In this document: positions 57,066 to 64,000 of the stretch, in pieces
Layout of the letters: each line of letters begins with the position of its first letter
Numbering within the stretch: position 1 is the stretch's first letter
Source: Cupriavidus consociatus
GTDB lineage: Bacteria > Pseudomonadota > Gammaproteobacteria > Burkholderiales > Burkholderiaceae
Assembly (NCBI RefSeq): GCF_017814975.1
Contig: NZ_JAGIQA010000008.1
Span: 62,001-126,000, forward strand
Length of the DNA: 64,000 bases
Direction of reading: 5' to 3'
Notes under the pieces: model-generated
Told to the model about the DNA's origin: nothing
What the model saw: only the letters and a program-made list of their open reading frames with translations
Databases searched by the model: none
Program-made: the position numbers and the translations under genes

Positions 57066-58433
57066 TCAGCGCTCGCTCACCGACCTCAGTGTTTCGGAGG
57101 TGAAGAAGTCCGCCTTGAAGCGCGGATCGTTGGTCTTCTCATGCCAGCGAATGTCTTTACCCTGGCCGATCGTCGAATAGTCGGTTACGTACCGACCGTT
57201 GATCAGGTCATACTGTGCAAACGGCTCGTTATCGCAGGTGCCGCCCAGTTCCCACACCGGGATCGGGTAGCTCTCGCGCACTCTCCACAGCTTGCCCTGG
57301 GCGTCGTAGTCATTGGCGACAAGCGCCAACCAGCTGTCCTCGTCCAGATAGAAAACCTTCTTCGATGCAACGTGGCGCGCGGTGGGCTTGAGCGTGCCCT
57401 CGACTACCCACACACGGTGCATCTCATAGCGCCGGTTAGCGGCGGCGATGCCATCAGGCGTTATCACGTCGTGCAACTTCTCGTTGAACCTGTACATGCC
57501 GAAGGCGTTGTACGGCACGATCATTTCCTGCTTGCCAACGAGCTTCCAGTTGAAGCGGTCGAGGGAGCCAAAGAACATGTTGGCCTCATCAATCAGGTAC
57601 TGGTTCTCGAAGCCGATGACTGGTGCATCGTGTGTGTAGGCCGGCATGCGTCGCACACGCCGCTGTCCGGGGAAGTAATAGAAGGTTTCCGGATCCTTGT
57701 TGAAGAATTGACGCTGAACAAAGGCCTGCCCCGCGAGTGCCGGGGGCGATTCCATCTTGAAGAAGCTGCCACTGCTGAGTTGGTCGACGTCCTGAGGCGT
57801 GCGCTTGCCCAACTTGCCCGCCGGAAAGTATTGACTTGCTGTGCTGGTAGCATCGATCCATTCGCTGCTACCCGGACGGGGGGAAACAGTTGTGACCACA
57901 GACGGCCATTCAATGCCTTCACCCCGGTACCGCATTAGGTAGTTCAGCATCGCTTCAGCGCCGCTTTTCGGCTGCGGAAACGCGACCCCTGGAAGGTTCG
58001 CCGTCTGCAACTGCTCGCCGGTCGAATCGAGCTTTGCCGACGTAAGATTTGCCTTGGAGTTCTGCGCAGCAAGGTCCGGCATCTGGCATTCGCGATGCGA
58101 CGGATACACGTCCAGCCGGTAGCCCTTCTTCTGCTTGACCAGCGCGACCTGACCCGGCGTCAGCTTGTCTGCGTACTTATCAACGTTTGACGCGTCGATC
58201 GAGTACAGCGGCTTCTCGTTTTTGTGCTTCCAGAAATCACCGCGAACTTTGCCCCACTCCCAACCAGCCTCGGGTGATTGCTTGCCTGCATAGGCGGGCA
58301 CGCTGCCGTCCTTGCTGGCAGCACGGTCGCCGCCTTCCGGCGTTAGGTCTTCCGCCATGGCGGCGGTGCCGATCACAAGACATGCCGCAGCCGCGACAGC
58401 GGACACAACTCCGATTCTGTACTTCTTCATCAT
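57066..58433 (-). CDS. DUF1329 family exported lipid-binding-like protein
   Basis: A 455-residue protein with a Sec signal (VVSAVAAAACLVIGTAAMAED). It contains the DUF1329 segments LTPEGGDRAASKDGSVPAYAG and YFPGQRRVRRMPAYTHDAP, and late PVWELGGTCDNEPFAQYDL. The family is outer-membrane-lipoprotein-sorting (LolA/LolB-like) in fold and typically pairs with DUF1302 in hydrophobic-compound pathways. It is the first gene of the transport set; a second start codon follows one codon later. Confidence 0.88.
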   Translation of the reverse strand: MMKKYRIGVVSAVAAAACLVIGTAAMAEDLTPEGGDRAASKDGSVPAYAGKQSPEAGWEWGKVRGDFWKHKNEKPLYSIDASNVDKYADKLTPGQVALVKQKKGYRLDVYPSHRECQMPDLAAQNSKANLTSAKLDSTGEQLQTANLPGVAFPQPKSGAEAMLNYLMRYRGEGIEWPSVVTTVSPRPGSSEWIDATSTASQYFPAGKLGKRTPQDVDQLSSGSFFKMESPPALAGQAFVQRQFFNKDPETFYYFPGQRRVRRMPAYTHDAPVIGFENQYLIDEANMFFGSLDRFNWKLVGKQEMIVPYNAFGMYRFNEKLHDVITPDGIAAANRRYEMHRVWVVEGTLKPTARHVASKKVFYLDEDSWLALVANDYDAQGKLWRVRESYPIPVWELGGTCDNEPFAQYDLINGRYVTDYSTIGQGKDIRWHEKTNDPRFKADFFTSETLRSVSER

Positions 58434-58578
58434 GGTCTCCTTCCAATTCGACCTTCACTCGCTCTTTGCGATTCATCGCAGGGGGCGAGGGTCAAAAGCG
58501 TGTTGCACGCGTTAAGCACTGTGTCTATCTGCGGACTGGGGCGATGTCCCCCGCCGCGCTACTGGTCAAATGGCGGAG

Positions 58579-58992
58579 TCACTCGTTGCCAGACCCAGCC
58601 ACAGCCACCACCCGAATTTCGACGCGCAACTCAGGAAGGGCCAATTGCGTCACCCCTACCCCTGTCCACGATGGATACCGGTTTGGGAAGTACTCATCCT
58701 TCACTGCCGCAAAGCCCTCGACCTCTCCGCGAAGGTCCGTGTGGAAGGTCATCAATTCGACGACGTCGGCAAGGCTTGCCCCCGCCGCCTCGAGAACGAC
58801 TTTCAGGGATTCAAAGGCTATCCGTGCCTGCGCTTGAATATCCTCGCCAATCCTTCCATCCGGAGTCATTCCAACCTGCCCGGAAACCCAAATCCTGTCT
58901 CCCACGCGGGTCGCCGGTGAGAAGTGATAGGTGTCGTACCACGCCTGGAATGCAGGTGGTGTGATCGATTGTCGTTTGATGGTGGTTGCCAT
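58579..58992 (-). CDS. RidA/YjgF-family protein without the classical catalytic Arg
   Basis: A 137-residue Rid-fold protein (WVSGQVGMTPDG, AFESLKVVLEAAGASLADVVEL, RVEIRVVAVAG). Classical RidA enamine deaminases have an arginine in a P-x-R-S-C segment; here that segment reads YPSWTGVGVTQL, so the residue is missing. It is a Rid subgroup of unknown reaction. Placement beside amine-oxidising genes suggests handling of enamine or imine products. Confidence 0.88.
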   Translation of the reverse strand: MATTIKRQSITPPAFQAWYDTYHFSPATRVGDRIWVSGQVGMTPDGRIGEDIQAQARIAFESLKVVLEAAGASLADVVELMTFHTDLRGEVEGFAAVKDEYFPNRYPSWTGVGVTQLALPELRVEIRVVAVAGSGNE

Positions 58993-59195
58993 GATCCTTT
59001 GCTCTAAACGAAGTCATGCTGTCCCACGGGAACCTCTCGTATGGCAGGTTTCCCGGGGATCGATTGCGAATCGCAGGTTCAATGTCGACGGCGAAAGCTC
59101 GAGCCTGTTCTACGGCGAACCCTTTGCAATAACGCCCAAGTTTTCGTGGAAAATCCCTCGGGCATCATCGATTGGCGCCGTGCTCCAAACCGTTC

Positions 59196-60074
59196 TCACG
59201 GAATCAAGCCAACTTCCTTGAAGTCATCAATCTTGAGCAGCTCGAGCGGGGCGACCATCTGGCCCTTATGCTCTACCCAGCCGCCGTACGTTTCACTTCG
59301 CGACCAGCCGAGAAGCCGCTGAATTTCCTCAGGAAGAGCTTTCATCCGCTCGATCGGAATAGAGAGGTATTGGTTCTCTTCCTGTCGCAGGTACGCCAGG
59401 TCGAGCTGGATCACAATGCCGGTACGGGGAGCATCCGCAGCGTTCTCGCCACCACCGTGGTATGTCGACCCGACCCAGATGAGTGCATCCCCCGCGCTCA
59501 TCTCCGCAGTGACCGTCTCCTCGACTTTCGGCATGCGCTCGTCGCCCCATTTGTTGCTGCCTGGGATGACCCGCGTTGCGCCGTTCTCATGTGTGAACTC
59601 CGTCAGCGCCACCATCATGTTCATCCGAGCTTCCTGAGAGGACGGATGGGGCCAGAGAAAAACAGCATCGTCGCGGTGCAAGGGTTGAGCACCCTGCCCG
59701 GGCCAGATCTGGATAGCCTGTGTGCCGCCAATCTGGAGATCTGGGATGACTTCCATCGGATGTTCGCCAGCCCAAACTTTTCGCGGTTTGGACTGCAGGA
59801 TCTTGCGCGCAGTCTCGAGATACAGCGGATTCGTCGCCACAGAAACAGCGTGATCAGTGCGCGCGAAGAGCCGCGCGAGTCGGCGCGTCTTGTTACCGAG
59901 GAAGAAGGTATCGTCACCGCCCGGAGTCGTGTCCAGCAACGGCATCAAATCCTGTTTCAAGCCATTCAGCGTTTCCGGCGTCGTAAAGCCTTTAACGCAA
60001 ACAACCCCGTCTTCCTCTAGGACAGCGGCAATTTCGTCAGGCGACGATGTATTGGGCAGCTTACGGATGCTCAT
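59196..60074 (-). CDS. PhyH-family Fe(II)/2-oxoglutarate-dependent dioxygenase 2
   Basis: A 292-residue protein. The metal pair is H133 and D135 (LHRDDAVFLWPH) plus the histidine in STYHGGGEN; an arginine follows near RTGIVIQLDL. It is distant from the other PhyH protein of the cluster. I chose the ATG at 60074, which has GAAAGG upstream; an ATG five codons earlier is possible. First gene of the minus-strand cluster, divergent from the regulator. Confidence 0.85.
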   Translation of the reverse strand: MSIRKLPNTSSPDEIAAVLEEDGVVCVKGFTTPETLNGLKQDLMPLLDTTPGGDDTFFLGNKTRRLARLFARTDHAVSVATNPLYLETARKILQSKPRKVWAGEHPMEVIPDLQIGGTQAIQIWPGQGAQPLHRDDAVFLWPHPSSQEARMNMMVALTEFTHENGATRVIPGSNKWGDERMPKVEETVTAEMSAGDALIWVGSTYHGGGENAADAPRTGIVIQLDLAYLRQEENQYLSIPIERMKALPEEIQRLLGWSRSETYGGWVEHKGQMVAPLELLKIDDFKEVGLIP

Positions 60075-60279
60075 ATCTGGACCTTTCATTGGTAGGGCAA
60101 TTTCAAATGCATGTACCTCAAACTTCACTTCCGGGTGAGGCGGTGGGAAACAAGAGCCATATAGCGAAGAGGGACAACAGCGACCGTTCCTGTCCCCGCG
60201 AGCACGTCGCCTTCGATGAGGACCAGCGAGGTCCCTTTTCGCCTCCGCCCACCGCCGGCGCACCTCCGCGCCCAACTTT

Positions 60280-60363
60280 AGCGCGTATGCGACCTACATC
60301 ACACGCGTCTTAGACCTATAATTAACGCGTCATTGACCTAATCGTAGCGCGGCAGCGACCTAA
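60280..60363 (+). repeat. Four 22-bp-phased direct repeats (operator array candidate)
   Basis: GACCTA occurs at 60292, 60314, 60336 and 60358, exactly 22 bp apart. A second conserved block precedes each copy: AGCGCGT, ACGCGTC, ACGCGTC and AGCGCGG. The consensus is TARCGCGTCNNNGACCTA, 18 bp per unit, with four variable bases between units. Two helical turns per unit put all copies on one DNA face. The array lies in the 546-base divergent region between phyH2 and the TetR-type gene. An iteron of a replication origin is an alternative, but no rep gene is near. Confidence 0.75.
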
Positions 60364-60563
60364 CCACAAGGTGAGTCGAGCTAGGGAAAACACTGACCTG
60401 GAGTGCCAGAGCTTCCGATAACGCTTGGTGGAACACGGTCAATCCGCGATGGCCACGACACAGCAGAACCGGCGCGGTGCCGGTTGCCGGCTTCAATCGC
60501 GACTACAACCTAAACGACAGGCCGCATGTTTGGATATGCGATGGTGTATTCTCTTACCGTGGT

Positions 60564-60592
60564 TGCGACCTATGATCTGCGATCAGGTCGCA
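60564..60592. promoter_or_regulatory. Operator-like palindrome just before the TetR-type gene
   Basis: The left half TGCGACC-TA-TGATC and the right half GATCA-GGTCGCA form a palindrome around TGC, perfect except for two extra bases in the left arm. It ends 28 bases before the GTG start and includes a fifth GACCTA. Position and symmetry suit autorepression by a TetR-family protein. Confidence 0.6.
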
Positions 60593-60620
60593 GTTAATTC
60601 TTTTTTAAGGGGGAGCCGAC

Positions 60621-62060
60621 GTGCAACAAAAAGCCGTAAGGCGAGGAGCCTCGGGTGACCTTGTAGAGGCAAGAGCAGAGAAGAGATCGGCTGCGCAGGG
60701 AAATCGGGAACTGCGCCTGGCACAGATCATTCATGCAGCGCAGCAAACCTTTTGTGAGGATGGATATGCCGCATTCGCAACACGCGGCGTAGCTGGGCGC
60801 GTAGGAATCACACTAGGAAACCTGCAGTACTACTTTCGAACGAAAGGGGAGTTGCTATGTGCAGCGCTGCAAGAATACGTGTCCCAGATAGTCAGCGACT
60901 ACACCGCCATCGCAAACCAGGCAGGCATCAGTGCCACGCGGCGTTGTTCCGCGCTGGTAGAACGCATTTTCTTCGACATCAACGAAACCGATCGGCCGAA
61001 GTTCCTGTTTGAAGTTTGGGCTTTCGCTCAGCAAGAACCCTACACTGCGGAGCTCGTTGATGACATGTATGCCGAGCATCGAAGCATCTTCGCGAAGTTG
61101 TTATCCGAGATCCACCCGACTTTGACCCACGAAGAGTGCCTTGCCCGGGCGTCAGTGATTGTCGCGCAGACGGCTGGCACGATGATACTCGCTTACAACG
61201 GCGGAGATTCGGATAAGGACTATGCCGAATGCGTTCGCGTGGCAAAGCAATCTGTGAAAATGATCGTTGACTTGTCGCCACAAGCACTTGAGAACGACGA
61301 AACGCTTCGCAGCTTGCCCAACCTGAAGAGCCACGGCACGAACAGCGCGCACGGCGGCATCTTTAATTCTGATGAGGATGGCCAGCGGGAACTATTTGAG
61401 CTGAACATGCGGCAGACAGGCCAAGATGCGCCCTATTATCGACCAACCGTTCAAGGGAAGCGTCGAAAGGTAAAAATCAATGAGATCGTCTCTACCGCCG
61501 CCAACCTATTGGCGGCGGAAGGATACGCGAACTTTACCCTCGCGCGGGTAGCCAGGGAGCTTGGCATTCCGGAGTCCGCGCTCCGGAACTACTTCCCAAC
61601 ACATGATGATCTACTCCGCTCAACAACGAGCGCGCTGATGAAGGTCTATCTGGACCGGTATGCAGACATGGGCAAGCCGAGCGGCAAACCTGCGCTGGAG
61701 CGACTGTGCGAGATCGTTGTTGATGCTTTTGAGGAAGCTCGCGATTCAAGAGTATGTCGCTTCATATTCGAAATGCTCGCACTGGCTCAGCACTCGGACG
61801 TTACGCTTGAACTGACGAAAACTCTCTACTCGGCCTATCGAGCAAACTACGTGGATTTAGTACGCGAGCTTGACGCATCTGCCACCGCGCGCGAATGCCA
61901 CGCGCGCGCGACGCTCATTGTGGCCCAGATAGAGGGGGCGACGACTTTGGTGTTTGGCTCGAAGAAGCAACCGCCGGATGCGAATCGCATTTTCGAGTTG
62001 ATGAAAGCCGTCACGATTCGCGTCGCGCAAGGAACCGTTGCCACCAAGGGCGCGACGTAA
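60621..62060 (+). CDS. Tandem double TetR/AcrR-family regulator
   Basis: A 479-residue protein made of two TetR units. The first helix-turn-helix is at about residues 32-80 (FATRGVAGRVGITLGNLQYYF). The second is at about 284-332 (LARVARELGIPESALRNYF). Each unit ends with a matching segment (ECLARASVIVAQTAG and ECHARATLIVAQIEG), which shows internal duplication. Normal TetR proteins have about 200 residues and one domain. The start is GTG with AAGGGGGAG upstream. It is the only regulator beside the cluster and is divergent to it. Confidence 0.9.
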   Translation: MQQKAVRRGASGDLVEARAEKRSAAQGNRELRLAQIIHAAQQTFCEDGYAAFATRGVAGRVGITLGNLQYYFRTKGELLCAALQEYVSQIVSDYTAIANQAGISATRRCSALVERIFFDINETDRPKFLFEVWAFAQQEPYTAELVDDMYAEHRSIFAKLLSEIHPTLTHEECLARASVIVAQTAGTMILAYNGGDSDKDYAECVRVAKQSVKMIVDLSPQALENDETLRSLPNLKSHGTNSAHGGIFNSDEDGQRELFELNMRQTGQDAPYYRPTVQGKRRKVKINEIVSTAANLLAAEGYANFTLARVARELGIPESALRNYFPTHDDLLRSTTSALMKVYLDRYADMGKPSGKPALERLCEIVVDAFEEARDSRVCRFIFEMLALAQHSDVTLELTKTLYSAYRANYVDLVRELDASATARECHARATLIVAQIEGATTLVFGSKKQPPDANRIFELMKAVTIRVAQGTVATKGAT

Positions 62061-62599
62061 AGCTATCGCATTCGTTGCCTAAGCCGACAATGTCGCCTAG
62101 CTGTCGAGTAGTCACCCCCACACCAGAGACTGAAGGGCTGACAGGAAACTGCCAGCACTTTGTCCTTCTTCGCAGTTCGGCGCTCCGTAGCCGAATATCA
62201 GCGCGTGTTGGATTGCCAGAGTGCGTAGACCAGCTTCCGCGCCCCATCAGCAGATGCGCGGAGCGTTGATCAGGATGCCGGCACAGCCAAATGTAGGTCC
62301 CAGCAGCTTATCCAGGATTGGGCACGACATAAGCGCCGCATCCTTACTGTCCGCAATCCGGCAGCCAGCGAGCCATGAATGACTGTTGCCGCTTGAAAGC
62401 TGCCGATGAAATGTCGCTGCGCCGAAGGGCGGAAACGGGTCGATGAGAGACGGCCGGAGTATCGCCTCCCCAGCTATGCCTGAGAGTCGCCGGAGCAACC
62501 GCTGAGTTGAACTGGCATCAATCATTCAAGTACCGCAGCGAACCGCTGGCCATTGGCTCACATAGATTCAACCTCACAACCACGCAGTTGCTCGAGAGG
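62061..62599. other. No supported gene; decayed coding sequence suspected
   Basis: About 540 bases with a few open frames on the minus strand and no clear family. One segment, ALIFGYGAPN, resembles the end of MocR-type regulators but has no flanking support. The right-hand edge near 62590-62660 is AT-rich and looks like a junction. Confidence 0.4.
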
Positions 62600-63217
62600 T
62601 TAGGAAAAAGAGTTAGTAGATCTAAGTGGTTGATTGAAAAGAATATTTTTCCACCTAACTGTTAGCAAGGTTCCGAAAGCGTTGTAGGTTCCGGGCTTTT
62701 GCCGTTCCATGGCCGCCGTCCAGCCCGGCAGGCGACACTGGTAGCGCATCGGAATCACCGTGAGTTGGCCGTCGCGGACGACCAGAACTGGCGCATAGTA
62801 GCCCGGGAAGACGCGCGAATCGCGTGGCAGTAACTCGGAGCGATGCAGATCGGCCAGATTGCGCTGCGCGCGCTGAATCTTGTCGGTGGCGATGCGCTGA
62901 TCGTTCTGTGCCTTCTTGGTCGGCTTGGTGGCGAGCGCCCTTTCGGCGCCGGCCAGGCGCGTCTTCTGCTGGAACAACTCAGCCTCGAACGCCGTGGTTT
63001 GCTCACGCTCGGCTGCCGTGATCAGTTCGGCTGCACGCTGTTCGGCTTCGCCGTCCGGCGAAGCGAAGGGGGCAAGCATCGCCTTTGGCAGCTTCGACCA
63101 ATCGCCGCGCCGGCGCCTTTCCCAGAACAGCTCGACGAACAATTCCAGGCTCACCGATGCGCCAAACAGCCTTTGGTATTTTCGATAGTCCGCCTGGATC
63201 TGCACCGAGTAGCACAT
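62600..63217 (-). pseudogene. Truncated SRAP (YedK/HMCES-type) protein
   Basis: It starts MCYS, giving the catalytic Cys2 that crosslinks to abasic DNA sites, and contains FPGYYAPVLVVRDG and RYQCRLPGWTA. After TYNA, where the family continues with Arg and the glutamate/histidine catalytic parts, the text changes to an AT-rich unrelated tail and a stop. About 205 residues remain; the catalytic Glu and His are lost. A helical insert rich in Glu, Ala and Lys in the middle is typical of the long SRAP subgroup. Confidence 0.7.
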
Positions 63218-63558
63218 ACGGGTTCCCCTGAGTGTTTCGGCCGGGCTCCGGATGCGGCCTTCCGCCAATTCTAAGAGCATCCGGGACAATGCGAAAAGAA
63301 GCGGCGTCTCTTGCACTCGGCTTGTCGGACGGTATCCGGACTCCGGTAGATGCGCTTTCCGGTCACCCCCGAATGAGGGGATGCAAGTGAGCGTAGTGCA
63401 TGTGACGATTCCGAGCGACAGGTCTGCGAACTGCCTGTCGACATTTGAAGCCCTTGGCAGGCAGGCTAAGGGCTTTTCTTTTTCTTTTGTCGGACAGCGC
63501 GTGATACCGACGCCTGGTCGCCAGGCACAGACTGGCTCCATCACTTCAGGAGACAGCC
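63218..63558. other. No supported gene; divergent spacer
   Basis: About 340 bases between the SRAP remnant and the DUF2188 ORF. The inverted pair AGCCCTTGGCAGGC..GCTAAGGGCTTTTC around 63450-63480 resembles a hairpin with a T-rich end, but I cannot show a complete terminator. No promoter is clear. Confidence 0.35.
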
Positions 63559-64000
63559 ATGCCGGGACAGGACATCCACGTGGTCCCGGCCGACGACCGC
63601 TGGGCCGTTGAGACCGAGGGCGGCCACGCCCGCGAAACATTCGACACTCAGGACGAAGCGATCGCCGCAGGCACGGAGAGAGCCAAGCAGAAGCAGGTCG
63701 AACTGTTCATTCCGTGGAAGCTTCCGGTCAGAACGGGCACATTCCGTACAAATCGCGTCGCTCCCACTTATGTCACGATTCTCATAACTGTTTACTGGAT
63801 GGACGCTGACGTGATTACCGAAACACCCCCGCCCACAACCGCGTCCCGGTGCCTTGGGGCTCTAGAGTTGAACTGCCGCATTCGCCAGTTGCCTTTGCCA
63901 CTGCGCCCACGTGCGCCGGCCGCGGGAATTCTTCGACGGCAACCGTCTGTTGCTATAGAGCTCGGCATTTACCAGCGCCGCAAGCCAAAGCCTTCTGAGG
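63559..64000 (+). CDS. DUF2188-domain protein, open at window end
   Basis: An ATG at 63559 with AGGAGA upstream opens a frame that is still open at the window end. The first 55 residues (IHVVPADDRWAVETEGG, TFDTQDEAIAAGTERAKQK, VELFI) match DUF2188, a short domain of plasmid- and phage-linked proteins of unknown function. After ELFI the family text continues in another frame (GQNGHIPYKS), so a frameshift near 63710 is likely and the rest may be spurious. Confidence 0.5.
   Translation, partial: MPGQDIHVVPADDRWAVETEGGHARETFDTQDEAIAAGTERAKQKQVELFIPWKLPVRTGTFRTNRVAPTYVTILITVYWMDADVITETPPPTTASRCLGALELNCRIRQLPLPLRPRAPAAGILRRQPSVAIELGIYQRRKPKPSE

Noticed and set aside
60280..60363. CRISPR-like or replication-iteron reading of the 22-bp repeats
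   Set aside because: The units are direct, short, without unique spacers of CRISPR size, and neither cas nor rep genes are near.
62080..62530. Possible decayed MocR-type regulator or transposase end on the minus strand (ALIFGYGAPN, ARKLVYALW in different frames)
   Set aside because: Matches are short, sit in different frames and lack flanking support.

Overview
The window looks like a chromosomal (or large secondary replicon) segment of a high-GC betaproteobacterium of the Burkholderiaceae, most like Cupriavidus/Ralstonia. This rests on the overall GC-rich coding, the split pntAa-pntAb-pntB transhydrogenase, the SufU/SufT-type SUF operon with an Rrf2 regulator, and the general protein style. 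It is inference: no rRNA or intact tRNA gene is present to fix the taxon.

Layout. (1) 1-4.7 kb is a gene graveyard: a tRNA-Ala-like fragment, a truncated type I secretion ATPase, a VapC toxin that has lost its N terminus, a frameshifted histidine-kinase fragment, one small zinc-ribbon ORF and one 52-aa single-helix membrane protein. (2) 4.8-11.3 kb is a complete SUF iron-sulfur assembly operon on the minus strand (Rrf2 regulator, sufB, sufC, sufD, sufS, sufU, sufT, Rieske protein) with a 27-bp operator-like palindrome at its head. (3) 11.5-13.2 kb holds an SDR, a host-attachment family protein and a relic of a pRiA4b ORF-3 protein. (4) 13.5-22.7 kb has two divergent ABC importers, a MalEFGK-like carbohydrate system with a Tat-exported binding protein and a LivKHMGF-like system, the latter followed by a UspA protein. 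(5) 23.2-26.2 kb is a decayed Tn3-family transposon (one terminal inverted repeat still readable) followed by remnants of an AAA-type ATPase and an HlyD-like adaptor. (6) 26.2-30.6 kb holds a hybrid PAS histidine kinase, a receiver-adenylyl cyclase and an M23 endopeptidase. (7) 31.0-33.9 kb is pntAa-pntAb-pntB.

(8) 34.0-60.1 kb is the striking part: about 26 kb of genes all on the minus strand, with one divergent regulator at 60.6 kb. It encodes an outer-envelope uptake set (DUF1302, DUF1329, YCF48-like and MMPL/RND proteins), three Tat-exported amine-oxidase-like flavoproteins, two of which are each followed immediately by a membrane-anchored di-heme cytochrome c, and a RidA-fold protein. 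It also encodes a CoA-dependent beta-oxidation-like set (AMP-forming ligase, acyl-CoA dehydrogenase, SCP2-type thiolase, three SDRs, an APH-like kinase and a saccharopine-dehydrogenase-like reductase) and two different PhyH-type dioxygenases. The simplest reading is a pathway for a hydrophobic amine. The substrate would be taken in through the outer membrane, oxidised in the periplasm with electrons going to cytochrome c rather than O2, then activated with CoA and degraded. The substrate is unknown. The regulator is a fusion of two TetR units; its promoter region carries four 22-bp-phased repeats and a palindrome beside the start codon.

(9) 62.1-64 kb is another decayed stretch, with a truncated SRAP protein and a DUF2188 ORF that runs off the window. 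No CRISPR array and no intact insertion sequence were seen.
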